A stretch of 39,080 nucleotides of DNA, taken from the NCBI GenBank assembly GCA_003427395.1, contig BFEA01000032.1:2721900-2760979 (forward strand), read 5' to 3'. Position 1 is the stretch's first letter, and every line of letters starts with the position of its first letter. A program made the position numbers and the translations under genes. Under the pieces are notes generated by a model, which saw only the letters and a list, made by a program, of their open reading frames with translations, ran no database searches and had not been told where the DNA came from. The stretch is from Chara braunii (taxonomy: Eukaryota; Streptophyta; Charophyceae; Charales; Characeae). This document shows, piece by piece, positions 30,544 to 39,080 of this stretch.

Positions 30544-31369
30544 GGGTTTGTCGATCCTGCTGAACTATGGCACTATTGGAATTTTGACGGCTCATCTGCA
30601 ATTGTGTTATGTAACGAAAGGGTGATTGTGAGATGCTCGAAGCTTGGGCTCGTTTTTTGCTAATTTTTTGGTTTTTCTTGGGCAGATCGCTTGGGCTAGG
30701 AATTATGTTGCCATTTGGCTAGATCTGCTTCATGCTGGATATGACATCTTTATGCCCTGCGCTCCATGTGTGTATGTCCTGTTGTCTCCCTCCTTCCATG
30801 CCACCCATGTGGGTTCCACCTCCCAGTCTCTATCAGTTCTTTGGCACGAACATACAAGGCTATCTTTTGATGGAACGGACCGGTGCAGCCATCGGCTTCG
30901 GCAGTGGTTTCGGAAGACGGGTTCTTCCCTCTATGTTGCCTTTCCAGTTGCTTTCCCTTCCTTAGTGAGTTGCGTAGCGTCGAGGCTTTCCTTATTTCCC
31001 TCTGGTCCACGGTCCTTAATTCGCAAGGAAAGCCGAAGAAACACGGATGTAAAAGGAAGGGTAGAAGGGAACATGCTGCTTTTTTAAGGAAAGCTGGGGG
31101 TCAGGCTCCGCAGCGTCCTTCTCTTGGTCGAGTGATCACTTTTGAGTCAAGTCCTGGCAGCTCCTTGCTCCCAACCCCTTCCCTCCCTTTCCTCCTCTTC
31201 TTACTCACTGCTAACTTCTTTGAATGACTGCCTCGATTCCAATCGCCTATGCATTACAGTTAGGAGTTCTGGTGGGAATGTTTGCTTGGATGCTGGAGTC
31301 CCATTGTCAGGATTTTTGGCCTTTCAACGGTCTCCCTCAATGGCCGCACCACCCTGTTGAAATTCCTTC
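30544..31369 (+). other. Spacer between ORF1/gag and RT relics
   Basis: It contains partial coding-like frames, including a basic stretch GKPKKHGCKRKGRREHAAFL near 31,025-31,090, but no RT core motif. It may be the collapsed central part of the retroelement. Confidence 0.3.
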
Positions 31370-32640
31370 GGTTTGAGATAATGAATGGCGGTTTGTTCTA
31401 TTTTGTTTGCGTTCAGAGGCACTTCAACGCTCAGGAGGCCATCCCATTGGCCTGGATATCAGAACTGAAAAGAGGCCCGAGGATAAGACTGGGGGACTGG
31501 GTCGCCATGCCTGAGGATTGGCCGATCCTGATGGCATTGTACAAGGTTGACAAGGTACTCGATAACATAACGCTGCTTCAGGCCTATACACCCCGACTCC
31601 CGGGATAACGGTGGTCAAAATTGTTCAAAGAAGATAACCTGGACCACCAGCGACCCGCCACGGGCTCATAAGAGTACGGGTCCTCAATGACAGGAGGACG
31701 GCCCGTATGCATATGAACCATCGATCCCCCTCAACCAATTGCTGTTTGAACCCCAGGAATGGGAATGGCACCAGGCGGGGAGCTGCACACTTCAGATATG
31801 GCAGTACACGGTTAAAAATGGATACAGGATAGCTCGGCAAAAAACACACATCACAGATCGGATTGGAGCACGATGGGAGAGATAATCTCCCCTTAGAAGG
31901 GGGGACTTACATAGTCTTAATTGGGCTTCCTATTCACGGATCCGGCCCACCAATCTGAGAGCTCTTCAATGGCAAATTATCCACAGATGCCTTCCTAACC
32001 CGGACTGGCTCGCATCCAGAATGAATTTGGAAATCCTGGGAGAGTTATCCCCACTCTGCAGCTACTGCAGTGGAACAAGGTCCCCCCAAAGAAGGGCCAC
32101 CTTGGAACATTGTCTTCTGGACTGCCCTATGGTGGCCCAATTGTGGAGTTGGTGGGACGCGACATGGCATTACCTCACATGAACACATATACCATGGGAT
32201 ATCAAAGCGATCCTGCTGGGGGAAAAAACACCACAAATGGCCCAATGGACGCCCTTCATGACCGACCTGTTCACCACTACTTTCCTACCAATGCTTATGG
32301 GAGGGTGGCGAATGAGGTGCGCACACGAACGCAAGTAGCACACATTTGGGTATATGGAAGCACGGGCATCAATCGCCGAAACAATCACGGTCAGTACACA
32401 TGCGGCCTGGCAAGAGCTTCGAAACATTCTGACAAACGAAACCAGATGCAGTCAAACGTAATGACCTCTCACACTTCTTCCGCACGCTATGGGTGGATAA
32501 CGAACAGAGGCTCTGTGAACTGGATCCGGACAACTATCTGCGATGGAACCCGATGGGAACGCCTGCCCCGGGACCACTTTCATATCCCCTTCCAACTGAC
32601 CAATTTCATCCTGGTTCCAACATAGCAGTCTGCATTCTCA
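31370..32640 (+). pseudogene. LINE ORF2 C-terminal relic (zf-RVT region)
   Basis: Frame one (about 31,381-31,608) includes RIRLGDWVAMPEDWPILMA. A second frame from about 31,700 gives EPSIPLNQLLFEPQEWEWH, then YTVKNGYRIAR, a TAA at 31,883, then LRALQWQIIHRCLPNPDWL, LCSYCSG and ATLEHCLLDCPMVAQLWSWW. These form the C-x2-C...E-x-H-C-x4-C...LW zinc-binding signature that ends ORF2 of L1-type plant LINEs. Further shifted frames follow (HAAWQELRNILTNETRC, then LSHFFRTLWVDNEQRLCELD). The endonuclease and RT catalytic core are absent, so it is a truncated, dead copy. Confidence 0.8.
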
Positions 32641-33998
32641 AATCTCATGGCCCCCCGCATCCCCTGCTCCAGTGATCCCAACGCCCCTGCCCCTAATGTG
32701 AGCGAGCCCCACTGCCACCAACCCCCCCCCCCCCCCCCTCTACTATTCAACCACTTTCTTCTCTCCCCCCCCTTCCACCCCGATGCTGATTGCCGGCCAA
32801 GCAAGGACTCCCTCCCTCTCAAGAAGTACCATGCATCAATTACGACCCCAGCGACAGAGGAGCAGCAAAGGGTAACAGCGGCAGCGTAAGGAAGGGGCAT
32901 GGAGCATGAAGACCAGAGCCACACCTTCTCCAGTCGCAGGACACCTGGACAAAAAGGGACGTGACATGTACATACAGGAGTAAAGGGACGAACGATTTCA
33001 AATCGGGGAGCTTACAACAGTACCAGGACCTGTGGAGGTCAGATGGGGGTTGGGGTGCTGAGGGGGTGGGCACAGAAAGGCGCAGCACCCCCTCACGGGA
33101 TTATGATTGCTGAGCGGACAGCACAACACAGCTACACACTGTGATACACTGGGACTTTGGGACAATAGGCTACAAGATACAGTGGTATGGGATTAATGGG
33201 AGGGTGGGCACAGGGGGGTCGTTGGGGCTGTGGCCTCACGCCCCACAGTTCTGAATAAAGAACACGAAAGACGTGAGATTAAGTCAGCAACAGCCCGGAC
33301 TTACCGATACAGGGATACATGGAAACAGATGATACGAAAAAAGATAACACTCCCACAACCGGGAGACTGGGGGGGTGGGATTAGATGGTTTCTGGGACGG
33401 TGGGAACAGGTGGTGGTTAAGGCAGATCCACATAACCACGCTAACACCTTACTGCACACTGTCACAGCCCCGCACAAGAATGCAGCCCAAGTTATGGCAG
33501 GCAAAAGGTGGAATGACGGGACAACAGGGTTCAAGGTTTATGGATTTATGGGTGTAAGAGGTAAAGGGTTCAAAGAGACCTGCCATAACACTTGGGCTTA
33601 TTGGCCACATAATTGCGCTGGATAGAATTAGCCCACTGACAAATTGACTGACATACATGCATGGTCCGTAGGAAACACAGTTAGGAACACAGTTAGGAAC
33701 ACTCTCAACCACATCTTATATAGCACACCGCGATATGAGGCAAGAAACACACGCAGGAACACCTTCAACAGACACAGACAGAATAGCATATGGCAACGTG
33801 AAGATAGATAGTCGATAAACAGCAAGTGAATGTCAACAGGTCAGGATGACAACATCATAAGCAATAGTTCACTGAATAATTCATCACAAAAGATCTGATA
33901 AAGCGCTGGGCCACTCACTGCCCAGCCCCTCATGCATACTGACAAACCATGCTTTCACTACCTTTGTTTCTCACCTTGTATTAAGGCAGAAATTTGTT
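32641..33998. other. No recognisable gene; poly-C tract
   Basis: A C-run of about 13 at 32,730-32,742 lies within C-rich DNA after the LINE relic. A 131-codon frame at 33,230-33,625 shows no motif; GTTAGGAACAC is directly repeated near 33,680-33,700. Confidence 0.4.
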
Positions 33999-34239
33999 TT
34001 GGTCTCGCTTTGGCAGGTCCCATGGACCAGGAAACTGTTATCTGATTTCTCCCTTTCCAATCTTATTAAGCTATTTAATACCATTAATATGTTTTCTGCC
34101 AACAAAACGAAAGGAAATTTGAAAAGGATTGTTGGACCAATGATCACTAGGAAAGTTGGGTTTCCTTGCGTCAGCCCTTTGGTAGTTAAATTGAGATTTG
34201 ATGAGCGTATCAGCAAGGTGGTTGTGGCTCAGGCAACCT
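33999..34239 (+). pseudogene. Coding-like fragment of unknown family
   Basis: An open plus-strand frame includes LKRIVGPMITRKVGFPC, SPLVVKLRFDERISK and VVVAQATYV with balanced, protein-like composition. It is cut at 34,240, where the dispersed hairpin element begins (TATGTGACACCC), consistent with an insertion into a coding or retroelement sequence. The family is not recognised. Confidence 0.3.
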
Positions 34240-34450
34240 ATGTGACACCCGTAGCCTAGGCCGCGGGCAAATCGGCCGCCGCGGCCGGGGCCAACGAGGC
34301 CAACTTCGCGGCCCCTTTTTTTGTTTTTTTTTGTTTTGGTCGAAAAATAAGTAAAAATAACATAAAAACATGTGGGGTTGTAGGGTTTGCAAAACCCTAC
34401 AACCCCATAACGTTTTTTTTTCGAATTTGACTTGATTTACGATTTAAAAA
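34240..34450 (-). repeat. AT-rich hairpin/GC-palindrome element, copy 2
   Basis: Reverse-oriented relative to 300-690. It starts TATGTGACACCC, then an imperfect copy of the 20-bp palindrome (34,248-34,267), a GGCC-rich tract, T-rich DNA and the hairpin at 34,373-34,407. It supplies the best evidence for one edge of the element. Confidence 0.6.
34373..34407. repeat. 16-3-16 hairpin, copy 4 (perfect)
   Basis: TGGGGTTGTAGGGTTT pairs perfectly with AAACCCTACAACCCCA around the loop GCA. It is the best-preserved member of the family at 523, 25,705 and 25,905. Confidence 0.9.
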
Positions 34451-34542
34451 AAAAATGAAAAACGAAACTTGGTTGAAAAGAAAGAAAGAAAGAAAGAAAG
34501 CAGAATTTTGTTTGTCCCATTTTTTTCATGGCTGATATGGAG

Positions 34543-34569
34543 TTGAGAGTCCTCCTAAAAGGAAAAGCA
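34543..34569. repeat. 27-bp direct repeat, left copy
   Basis: AGAGTCCTCCTAAAAGG continued by AAAAGCA is repeated at 35,371-35,397 with a single mismatch near its 5' end (TTG versus TTA). The pair brackets the trinucleotide block. Confidence 0.9.
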
Positions 34570-34776
34570 GGTATTTTCTTCTTCTTCTTCTTCTTCTTCT
34601 TCTTCTTCTTCTTCTTCTTCTTCTTCTTCTTCTTCCTTGCTGTTTTTTTTCCCTTCATCTTCTTCTTCTTTTTGTTCTTCTTTTTCTTCTTTGCTTCTTC
34701 ATCTTCTTCTTCTGTTTGTTCTTCTTTTGGTTCTTTGTTGTTGTTGGTGTTGGTGTTGGTGTTGGTGTTGGTGTTT

Positions 34777-34876
<100 letters not shown>

Positions 34877-34884
34877 CATATCAG

Positions 34885-34999
34885 GTATGACAAGATATTG
34901 GAAGCCTGGAATGATGCACAGCAGCCTCCTGCAACCGATGCTCAAGCAGCCTTGCTCATCCTTCGGGCTCTCAAGTCTCATCGAGTGCATGATGTCCAG
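34885..34999 (+). CDS. Candidate exon between microsatellites
   Basis: Unique DNA flanked by ATATCAG/G (acceptor-like) and GTCCAG/GTTCGT (donor-like) is open for 38 codons. It starts YDKILEAWNDAQQPPATDAQ and continues with an amphipathic helix-like Ala/Leu stretch. A helix-turn-helix rhythm of this type is seen in pentatricopeptide-type repeats (x-Y-x2-I-L-x-A-W), but one motif is not enough to assign a family. Microsatellites would then lie in the introns. Confidence 0.3.
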
Positions 35000-35041
35000 G
35001 TTCGTCATTTTCTTCACAATTTTAAAATGCAAAAGGAAGNG

Positions 35042-35109
<68 letters not shown>

Positions 35110-35333
35110 GGTGGTGGTGGTGTTGGTGGTGTTGGTGGTGTTGGTGTTGGTGGTGTTGGTGGTGTTGTTGGTGGTGGTGTTGGTGTTGGTGGTGGTGTTG
35201 GTGTTGGTGGTGGTGTTGCTGTTGGTGGTGTTGCTGTTGCTGTTGCTGCTGTTGCTGCTGTTGCTGCTGTTGCTGGTGTTGCCGTTGCTGTTGCCGTCGC
35301 TGCTGCCGCTGCTGCTGCTGCTGTTGCTGCTGC

Positions 35334-35365
<32 letters not shown>

Positions 35366-35370
35366 TTGCT

Positions 35371-35397
35371 TTAAGAGTCCTCCTAAAAGGAAAAGCA
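35371..35397. repeat. 27-bp direct repeat, right copy
   Basis: Matches 34,543-34,569 with one mismatch. The two copies are 828 bp apart. Confidence 0.9.
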
Positions 35398-35399
35398 CA

Positions 35400-36155
35400 A
35401 CCACTCATTCTTCTGAGCGCGAAAAATCACTGAAATTGGAGTACTTCTGTTGGCCCACTCATGGCTGACTGGCAAAAATGGAAATTGTGCTGAATCGGTG
35501 CGGCGATTATTTCGTGGTCTTAGTGAAATTTCTAAATTTTTCTGATATTTTTCCTGGAGATAGCACGACCTATTCTACGGGTTCTCAAATTTTCAGACTT
35601 TTCTGTGAATTCTTCTGAACAAAAAAAAGTCTCCAAAGTTGCATCTTGCGAACACCATTTCGGAATCGCCCAGTTTCACCAAAGGGACCCCACCATGGCC
35701 TATCCCTCCGAGTGCCACTACGCATGGGACTTACGCGTGAGACCTGTCCTTTGAAATGCTTACCTACCGGCAGGGCCTCCTTAAGGGTGTGGATCCTCCG
35801 CTAGCGCTTGAAGGACCAGTCATACCAGAATTTGGACCTCTATATGCCCTCTTTAGCAGTGGTAGCCCGCCGCCATAATTCGGCCACCTTGACACAGACA
35901 GCGGACCCCACCATATCGCAGCCCTTAGGGCTGCAATTTTCAGAGGAATAAGAACAGGGGTTGAGAAGTGTGAGTCCTTCCTTTAAAGGAAGCAATGAAT
36001 GCTGCCACTCAGGGTCCCTTGACCGTAACGAAGGGAAGAGTGAAGTGAGTGGATCTTTGCAAGGGACGCTGAACGCGGTTTCCAGCAAATACTCCAAAAT
36101 ACAGTTGCATTGAAATAATAATAATAGTAAAAGAAAATTTGCAAAGTACCCCTGA
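35400..36155. other. No recognisable gene
   Basis: Unique-looking DNA; a minus-strand frame at 35,840-36,163 has a hydrophobic Leu-rich start but no motif. ATAATAATAG near 36,115-36,126 recurs at about 36,463-36,474, just outside the foldback element, and may be its target duplication. Confidence 0.4.
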
Positions 36156-36159
36156 AAGT

Positions 36160-36457
36160 TCAACTATATGCTAACATACCCCTTAAAGATGTGGGTAGAG
36201 CAGAATACCCCTCTGACATTTCACAAGTTTGTGAAATGCCCTTTTTGACCTAAATCTTTGCAATCTATCCCTGTCAAGGGGTTGTGCAAGTTTGCATTCT
36301 GCCCATGACAGGGGTATAGCACCAACTTGGCAACCCACTGACAGGGGTATAATGCAACGATTTAGATCGAAAATGGCATTTAGGAAACTTGTGAAATGTC
36401 AGAGGGGTATTCTGCTCTACCCACATGTTTTAGGGGTACTTCAACATATATGTGAAC
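36160..36457. mobile_element. Foldback (MITE-like) element 1
   Basis: Arms of about 100 bp (36,160-36,260 and 36,350-36,457) are inverted copies. Key parts are GTGGGTAGAGCAGAATACCC with GGGTATTCTGCTCTACCCAC, and CTCTGACATTTCACAAGTTT with AAACTTGTGAAATGTCAGAG. The inner 90 bp also pair in part (CCCTGTCA with TGACAGGG). No ORF. ATAATAATAG outside both ends may be a target-site duplication. Confidence 0.85.
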
Positions 36458-36503
36458 TTAAATGATAATAATAGCAATCCGAAGTAGGAGAAACTACGTG
36501 GGC

Positions 36504-36667
36504 GTCACAAAAATGAGTTATCATTGCACTACGGGCCAAGATACAGTTTCAAATTGCAGTTTCGGGCAATGTATGCAACCCAGCTTTCTGGCCAGGTAGG
36601 GTGCCCGAAGTGCAATTGCAAACTGTATCTTGCCCCGTAGTGCAATTATAACTCGTTTTTGTGACTC
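36504..36667. mobile_element. Foldback (MITE-like) element 2
   Basis: Arms 36,504-36,567 and 36,604-36,667 match at about 57 of 63 positions (GTCACAAAAA, GAGTTAT, ATTGCACTACGGG, AAGATACAGTTT). The centre is 36 nt. It lies about 45 bp from foldback 1 and is unrelated to it in sequence. Confidence 0.85.
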
Positions 36668-36669
36668 TA

Positions 36670-37119
36670 CTGAAGTTACCCCTATAATTACAGCAATAAC
36701 AACAATACTTATGTGAGTGTATTGGATGATGTGGCTAGTGCTAGAAATTTGGCCTATTCAAAGGTAAGAGTTCAGAGAAAGATGCTAGCGCCGGGAAGGA
36801 GCTATCATCGTTGATGATGACCACAGCAGTATCATTGCTGACAAACACAGCAGCATCACAGGCAAAAATAAAGTCAAAGACTCAGACCCAAGCCCCACGG
36901 GGCTGTATACGTGTGCCTTGTACTGCCTACTAGCTCAACATTGTCTGCATTGATCAGAATTTGTGCTACCCTCTTCACCAGAAAAGAACGTATGGAAAAT
37001 TTGCCTGCATTGGGAACAACTTTCAGTCTTAGATACAGCGATAATGACCATAAGTTACATTCGGGGGAAGACGGTAGTCCAACAGAGGGCAGGACCTCAT
37101 AATGGGGACTGAAAGGTAC
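36670..37119. other. Probable intron or downstream flank of the right-edge gene
   Basis: It lies 3' of the minus-strand CDS. If the junction AG/GTAGGT at 37,123-37,124 is a splice donor, this is intron. No exon was recognised in it. Confidence 0.35.
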
Positions 37120-39080
37120 CTACCTCCTAATCCTGCTTGCCAGCCGTGCATTCTGGATCTTGCTTGATGACCCTGCAGCTCCAGGTGCCTCCCGAGGGGA
37201 TAATACAGATCCAGCCTTAGTTCGCGCTTCAGGGGATCCTGGGCTTGAGGGAGCCTTTTCGACAGTTCTGGATTCACTTTGTATTTGCTCTAGGCTCCTG
37301 GTATCCCTCTTGGTTGTTGCCCTGATAATAATCCTCGCTGGCCACTCGATACGCTGGCAGAAGAAACCTGAGCCATCGGATGATGAATGACCTAGACTGA
37401 CAACTTCAAAATCTTTCTTTGACCGTGTTTGCGAGAGTGCTGCCAGGTTTGGGGGTAGATGCAAACCTGGCACTGCTGACCTCCTTGGATGATCTGATGT
37501 TGGGCTCTGCACCTCAGGTGCAGTTGCCGGTGTCCCCGACTGAACTTCAGGTGGCGGTGGCCGGATACTCTGCGACCTTTGCAACGTTGCTGATGAGTCT
37601 GCGGAAGGATCAGTTTGATGTTTCTTCAGTTCTGGCCGCAAATCCTGGTCCTCTTCTGCTGTTGAGATTGCTGTGACCGCTTGATTCTTAAGATGTGTGA
37701 CTGCAGTAGCTGAGCGTGCCGTCGGAGGAGGTGCAGTCGGAGAGGGCGAAGCTGGAGGAGGAAGCGGTGCAGTTGGACGCTCCTTGGAGGGAGAAGAATC
37801 TTGATCTTCCAGGCCTTCTGGCTTCTCCTTAGCAGCTGCTTTGATGTCCAACTGTGATTTCTCTGAAGACCCAAGCTCCTGTCTGAGCAATTTAACGGCC
37901 ATGATCTTTGACAATAATGTTGCAGCTCGCCTTTCTGCAGTTGACTTGAATGTCTCATCAAGATTAGCTTTCCACCTCTCCGCCTTGCCTGCCACTTCCG
38001 TTTCAGACGCCTTAGCACCAAGAAGGGGAACTGACACAATGTTTTGAGAGTACTTTATATAATCTCTTGCAATGTCTCTTGCAATGTCTCTTTTGCTCTT
38101 CTCATGCGACCGCACAGACCCTCGAACACTTTCTGACCCTCGCTGCTTTCCGCGCGACGAAATTGTGCTCCTACGTGATCCATCACGTGGAGTGACTCCA
38201 TCATGGGTTGATTCCAACTTGTCCACGGGCTTTTTCAAACTGCTCTTCTTGACCTGCCTTGGCTGTGCCCACTTTGTTGGACTTTCCACTTGTGGAGCAT
38301 TCTTCGATGGTGATGGTGATCCCCAGCCGGTCTCCTTTGGCGTTAATGCTATGGGCTCCTTGCTGCTCAAGTTCGATGATGGACCCGGATTTATGCTGCC
38401 ACCGTCTCGGTTTGCAGATAGTACCATGACAGAATACCGCTTGAGAAGCGCAGAGGTGGCAATCCTGCCCGAGGAGATCTTTCCACCACTTCCTGATTGC
38501 AAGATTTCTTTTTTGCTGGGAGTGATTACATGTTGCTGGCGACTTTCATGCTCTGCAATCAGTGCTGCCAGACCTTTGGCATCAGATTTCTCGACATCCA
38601 AGCCGCTGTCTCGAAACACGCGTATAATTGAGGACCGAGCGGGGCCAAGAAAATCAGGCTTGGACAGCTTTCCGGTCCCAGAAATCACTGCCATCCTACT
38701 GGTTATTGGTGATTTCACCTTTGCCTTTCTGTTTGCGCCAAGTGTGCCTTCACTGCCCTCTGATCCCGCGACGCTTCCAACGCTTCCAACTTGGGAAGAC
38801 GGGGAGTGGCCCGGACTGCGATCCGTATCTGTCTTCCTTGCAATCTTCAAACTCTTTTCCAGTATGCTCGCGCCAGTTGGGAACTGGGAGACAAGAGAAC
38901 TGTGTCGTCGCATCGCATTCGTCAACTTTGCAAAGTCCTCATCGCTGAATTTGATGCTTAACTGTCGCCGCTTCATGATGTCTCTCACATTGTCAGCACG
39001 AGTCCCACTTGCTCCATTGGAGCTTGCATTTGGTGGAGAATGGACCCTTGCAGCCCTACCTGCAGAACCAGAGTGCGCAG
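37120..39080 (-). CDS. Ser/Lys/Pro-rich protein of unknown function, partial
   Basis: One open frame of at least 652 codons; it stays open through the right edge (30 more codons beyond the GTG at 38,988), so its 5' part is missing. It ends with TAG at 37,120-37,122, but GGAG/GTAGGT just before the stop is a good splice donor, so the exon may end at 37,124 and the stop may be intronic. Contents in order: a basic segment KRRQLSIKFSDEDFAKL; Ser-rich low complexity; a possible helical region IIRVFRDSGLDVEKSDAKGL; basic KKSSLKKP; RDIARDIARDYIKYS with a 12-bp in-frame duplication at 38,071-38,094; a helical region about KAERWKANLDETFKSTAERR; and a Pro/Ala linker near 37,700-37,790. No signal peptide or catalytic motif. 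It looks like a disordered nuclear or scaffold protein; the family is not recognised. Confidence 0.75.
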   Translation of the reverse strand, partial: AHSGSAGRAARVHSPPNASSNGASGTRADNVRDIMKRRQLSIKFSDEDFAKLTNAMRRHSSLVSQFPTGASILEKSLKIARKTDTDRSPGHSPSSQVGSVGSVAGSEGSEGTLGANRKAKVKSPITSRMAVISGTGKLSKPDFLGPARSSIIRVFRDSGLDVEKSDAKGLAALIAEHESRQQHVITPSKKEILQSGSGGKISSGRIATSALLKRYSVMVLSANRDGGSINPGPSSNLSSKEPIALTPKETGWGSPSPSKNAPQVESPTKWAQPRQVKKSSLKKPVDKLESTHDGVTPRDGSRRSTISSRGKQRGSESVRGSVRSHEKSKRDIARDIARDYIKYSQNIVSVPLLGAKASETEVAGKAERWKANLDETFKSTAERRAATLLSKIMAVKLLRQELGSSEKSQLDIKAAAKEKPEGLEDQDSSPSKERPTAPLPPPASPSPTAPPPTARSATAVTHLKNQAVTAISTAEEDQDLRPELKKHQTDPSADSSATLQRSQSIRPPPPEVQSGTPATAPEVQSPTSDHPRRSAVPGLHLPPNLAALSQTRSKKDFEVVSLGHSSSDGSGFFCQRIEWPARIIIRATTKRDTRSLEQIQSESRTVEKAPSSPGSPEARTKAGSVLSPREAPGAAGSSSKIQNARLASRIRR

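Noticed and set aside
37590-37620. CTGATGAGTC hammerhead-like word on the plus strand
   Set aside because: No GAAA or stem II partner follows, and it lies within the strong minus-strand coding frame.

Overview
This is nuclear DNA from a large, repeat-rich eukaryotic genome. It shows long microsatellites (TC, AC, AATC, TA, TTC, TTG), ambiguous bases, a 110-base assembly gap, retroelement fossils, tRNA-derived SINE pieces, splice-like junctions and almost no intact genes. The mix of a Penelope-like reverse transcriptase (RT), a LINE relic with an RT zinc-binding tail, and a zinc-knuckle/coiled-coil/SAP-like gag or ORF1 relic looks to me like a charophyte green alga such as Chara. That assignment is an inference from style, not something the sequence proves.

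Layout. 1-700: microsatellites, then an AT-rich element with a 16-3-16 hairpin and a 20-bp GC palindrome. 700-2,080: nothing recognised. 2,090-4,830: copy A of a repeat of about 2.8 kb that carries a 12-unit hairpin array. 5,440-5,640: tRNA-like and palindromic repeats. 6,560-9,430 (minus strand): a Penelope-like element (PLE) with an open RT frame and, 3' of it on the same strand, a hammerhead-ribozyme motif. 9,730-11,050: short palindromes, a 3 x 48-bp minisatellite, GGCAGC/GCTGCC hairpin modules and a 30-31-bp tandem repeat. 12,235-14,440: decayed, tandemly repeated gene-like units that share an unrecognised domain. 15,045-15,105 (minus): a second hammerhead-like core. 15,300-22,500: microsatellites, SINE fragments and degenerate repeats. 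22,560-25,470: copy B of the hairpin-array repeat, with a different hairpin core. 25,520-28,141: a possible TIR-bounded element holding a long foldback and the assembly gap. 28,970-32,640: fossil of a non-LTR-type retroelement. 34,240-35,400: a second (inverted) copy of the hairpin element, then a microsatellite tract flanked by a 27-bp direct repeat with a possible small exon inside. 36,160-36,667: two adjacent foldback elements. 37,120-39,080 (minus): the last, internal part of a long Ser/Lys-rich protein gene that runs off the right edge.

No operon or pathway is visible. The only strongly gene-like frames are the PLE RT and the right-edge CDS. The most unusual signal is the pair of related repeats (A and B). 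Each holds a dozen or so small hairpins in which the loop or core is conserved while the stem sequence changes from unit to unit and stays self-complementary. Copy A uses a 17-nt loop close to CAAACCGAAGCCACATT. Copy B uses a CCA-ACTTA-TGG core. Other stem-conserving hairpin families (four 16-3-16 hairpins, two foldbacks, and palindromes whose mismatches are mostly transitions) recur through the window.
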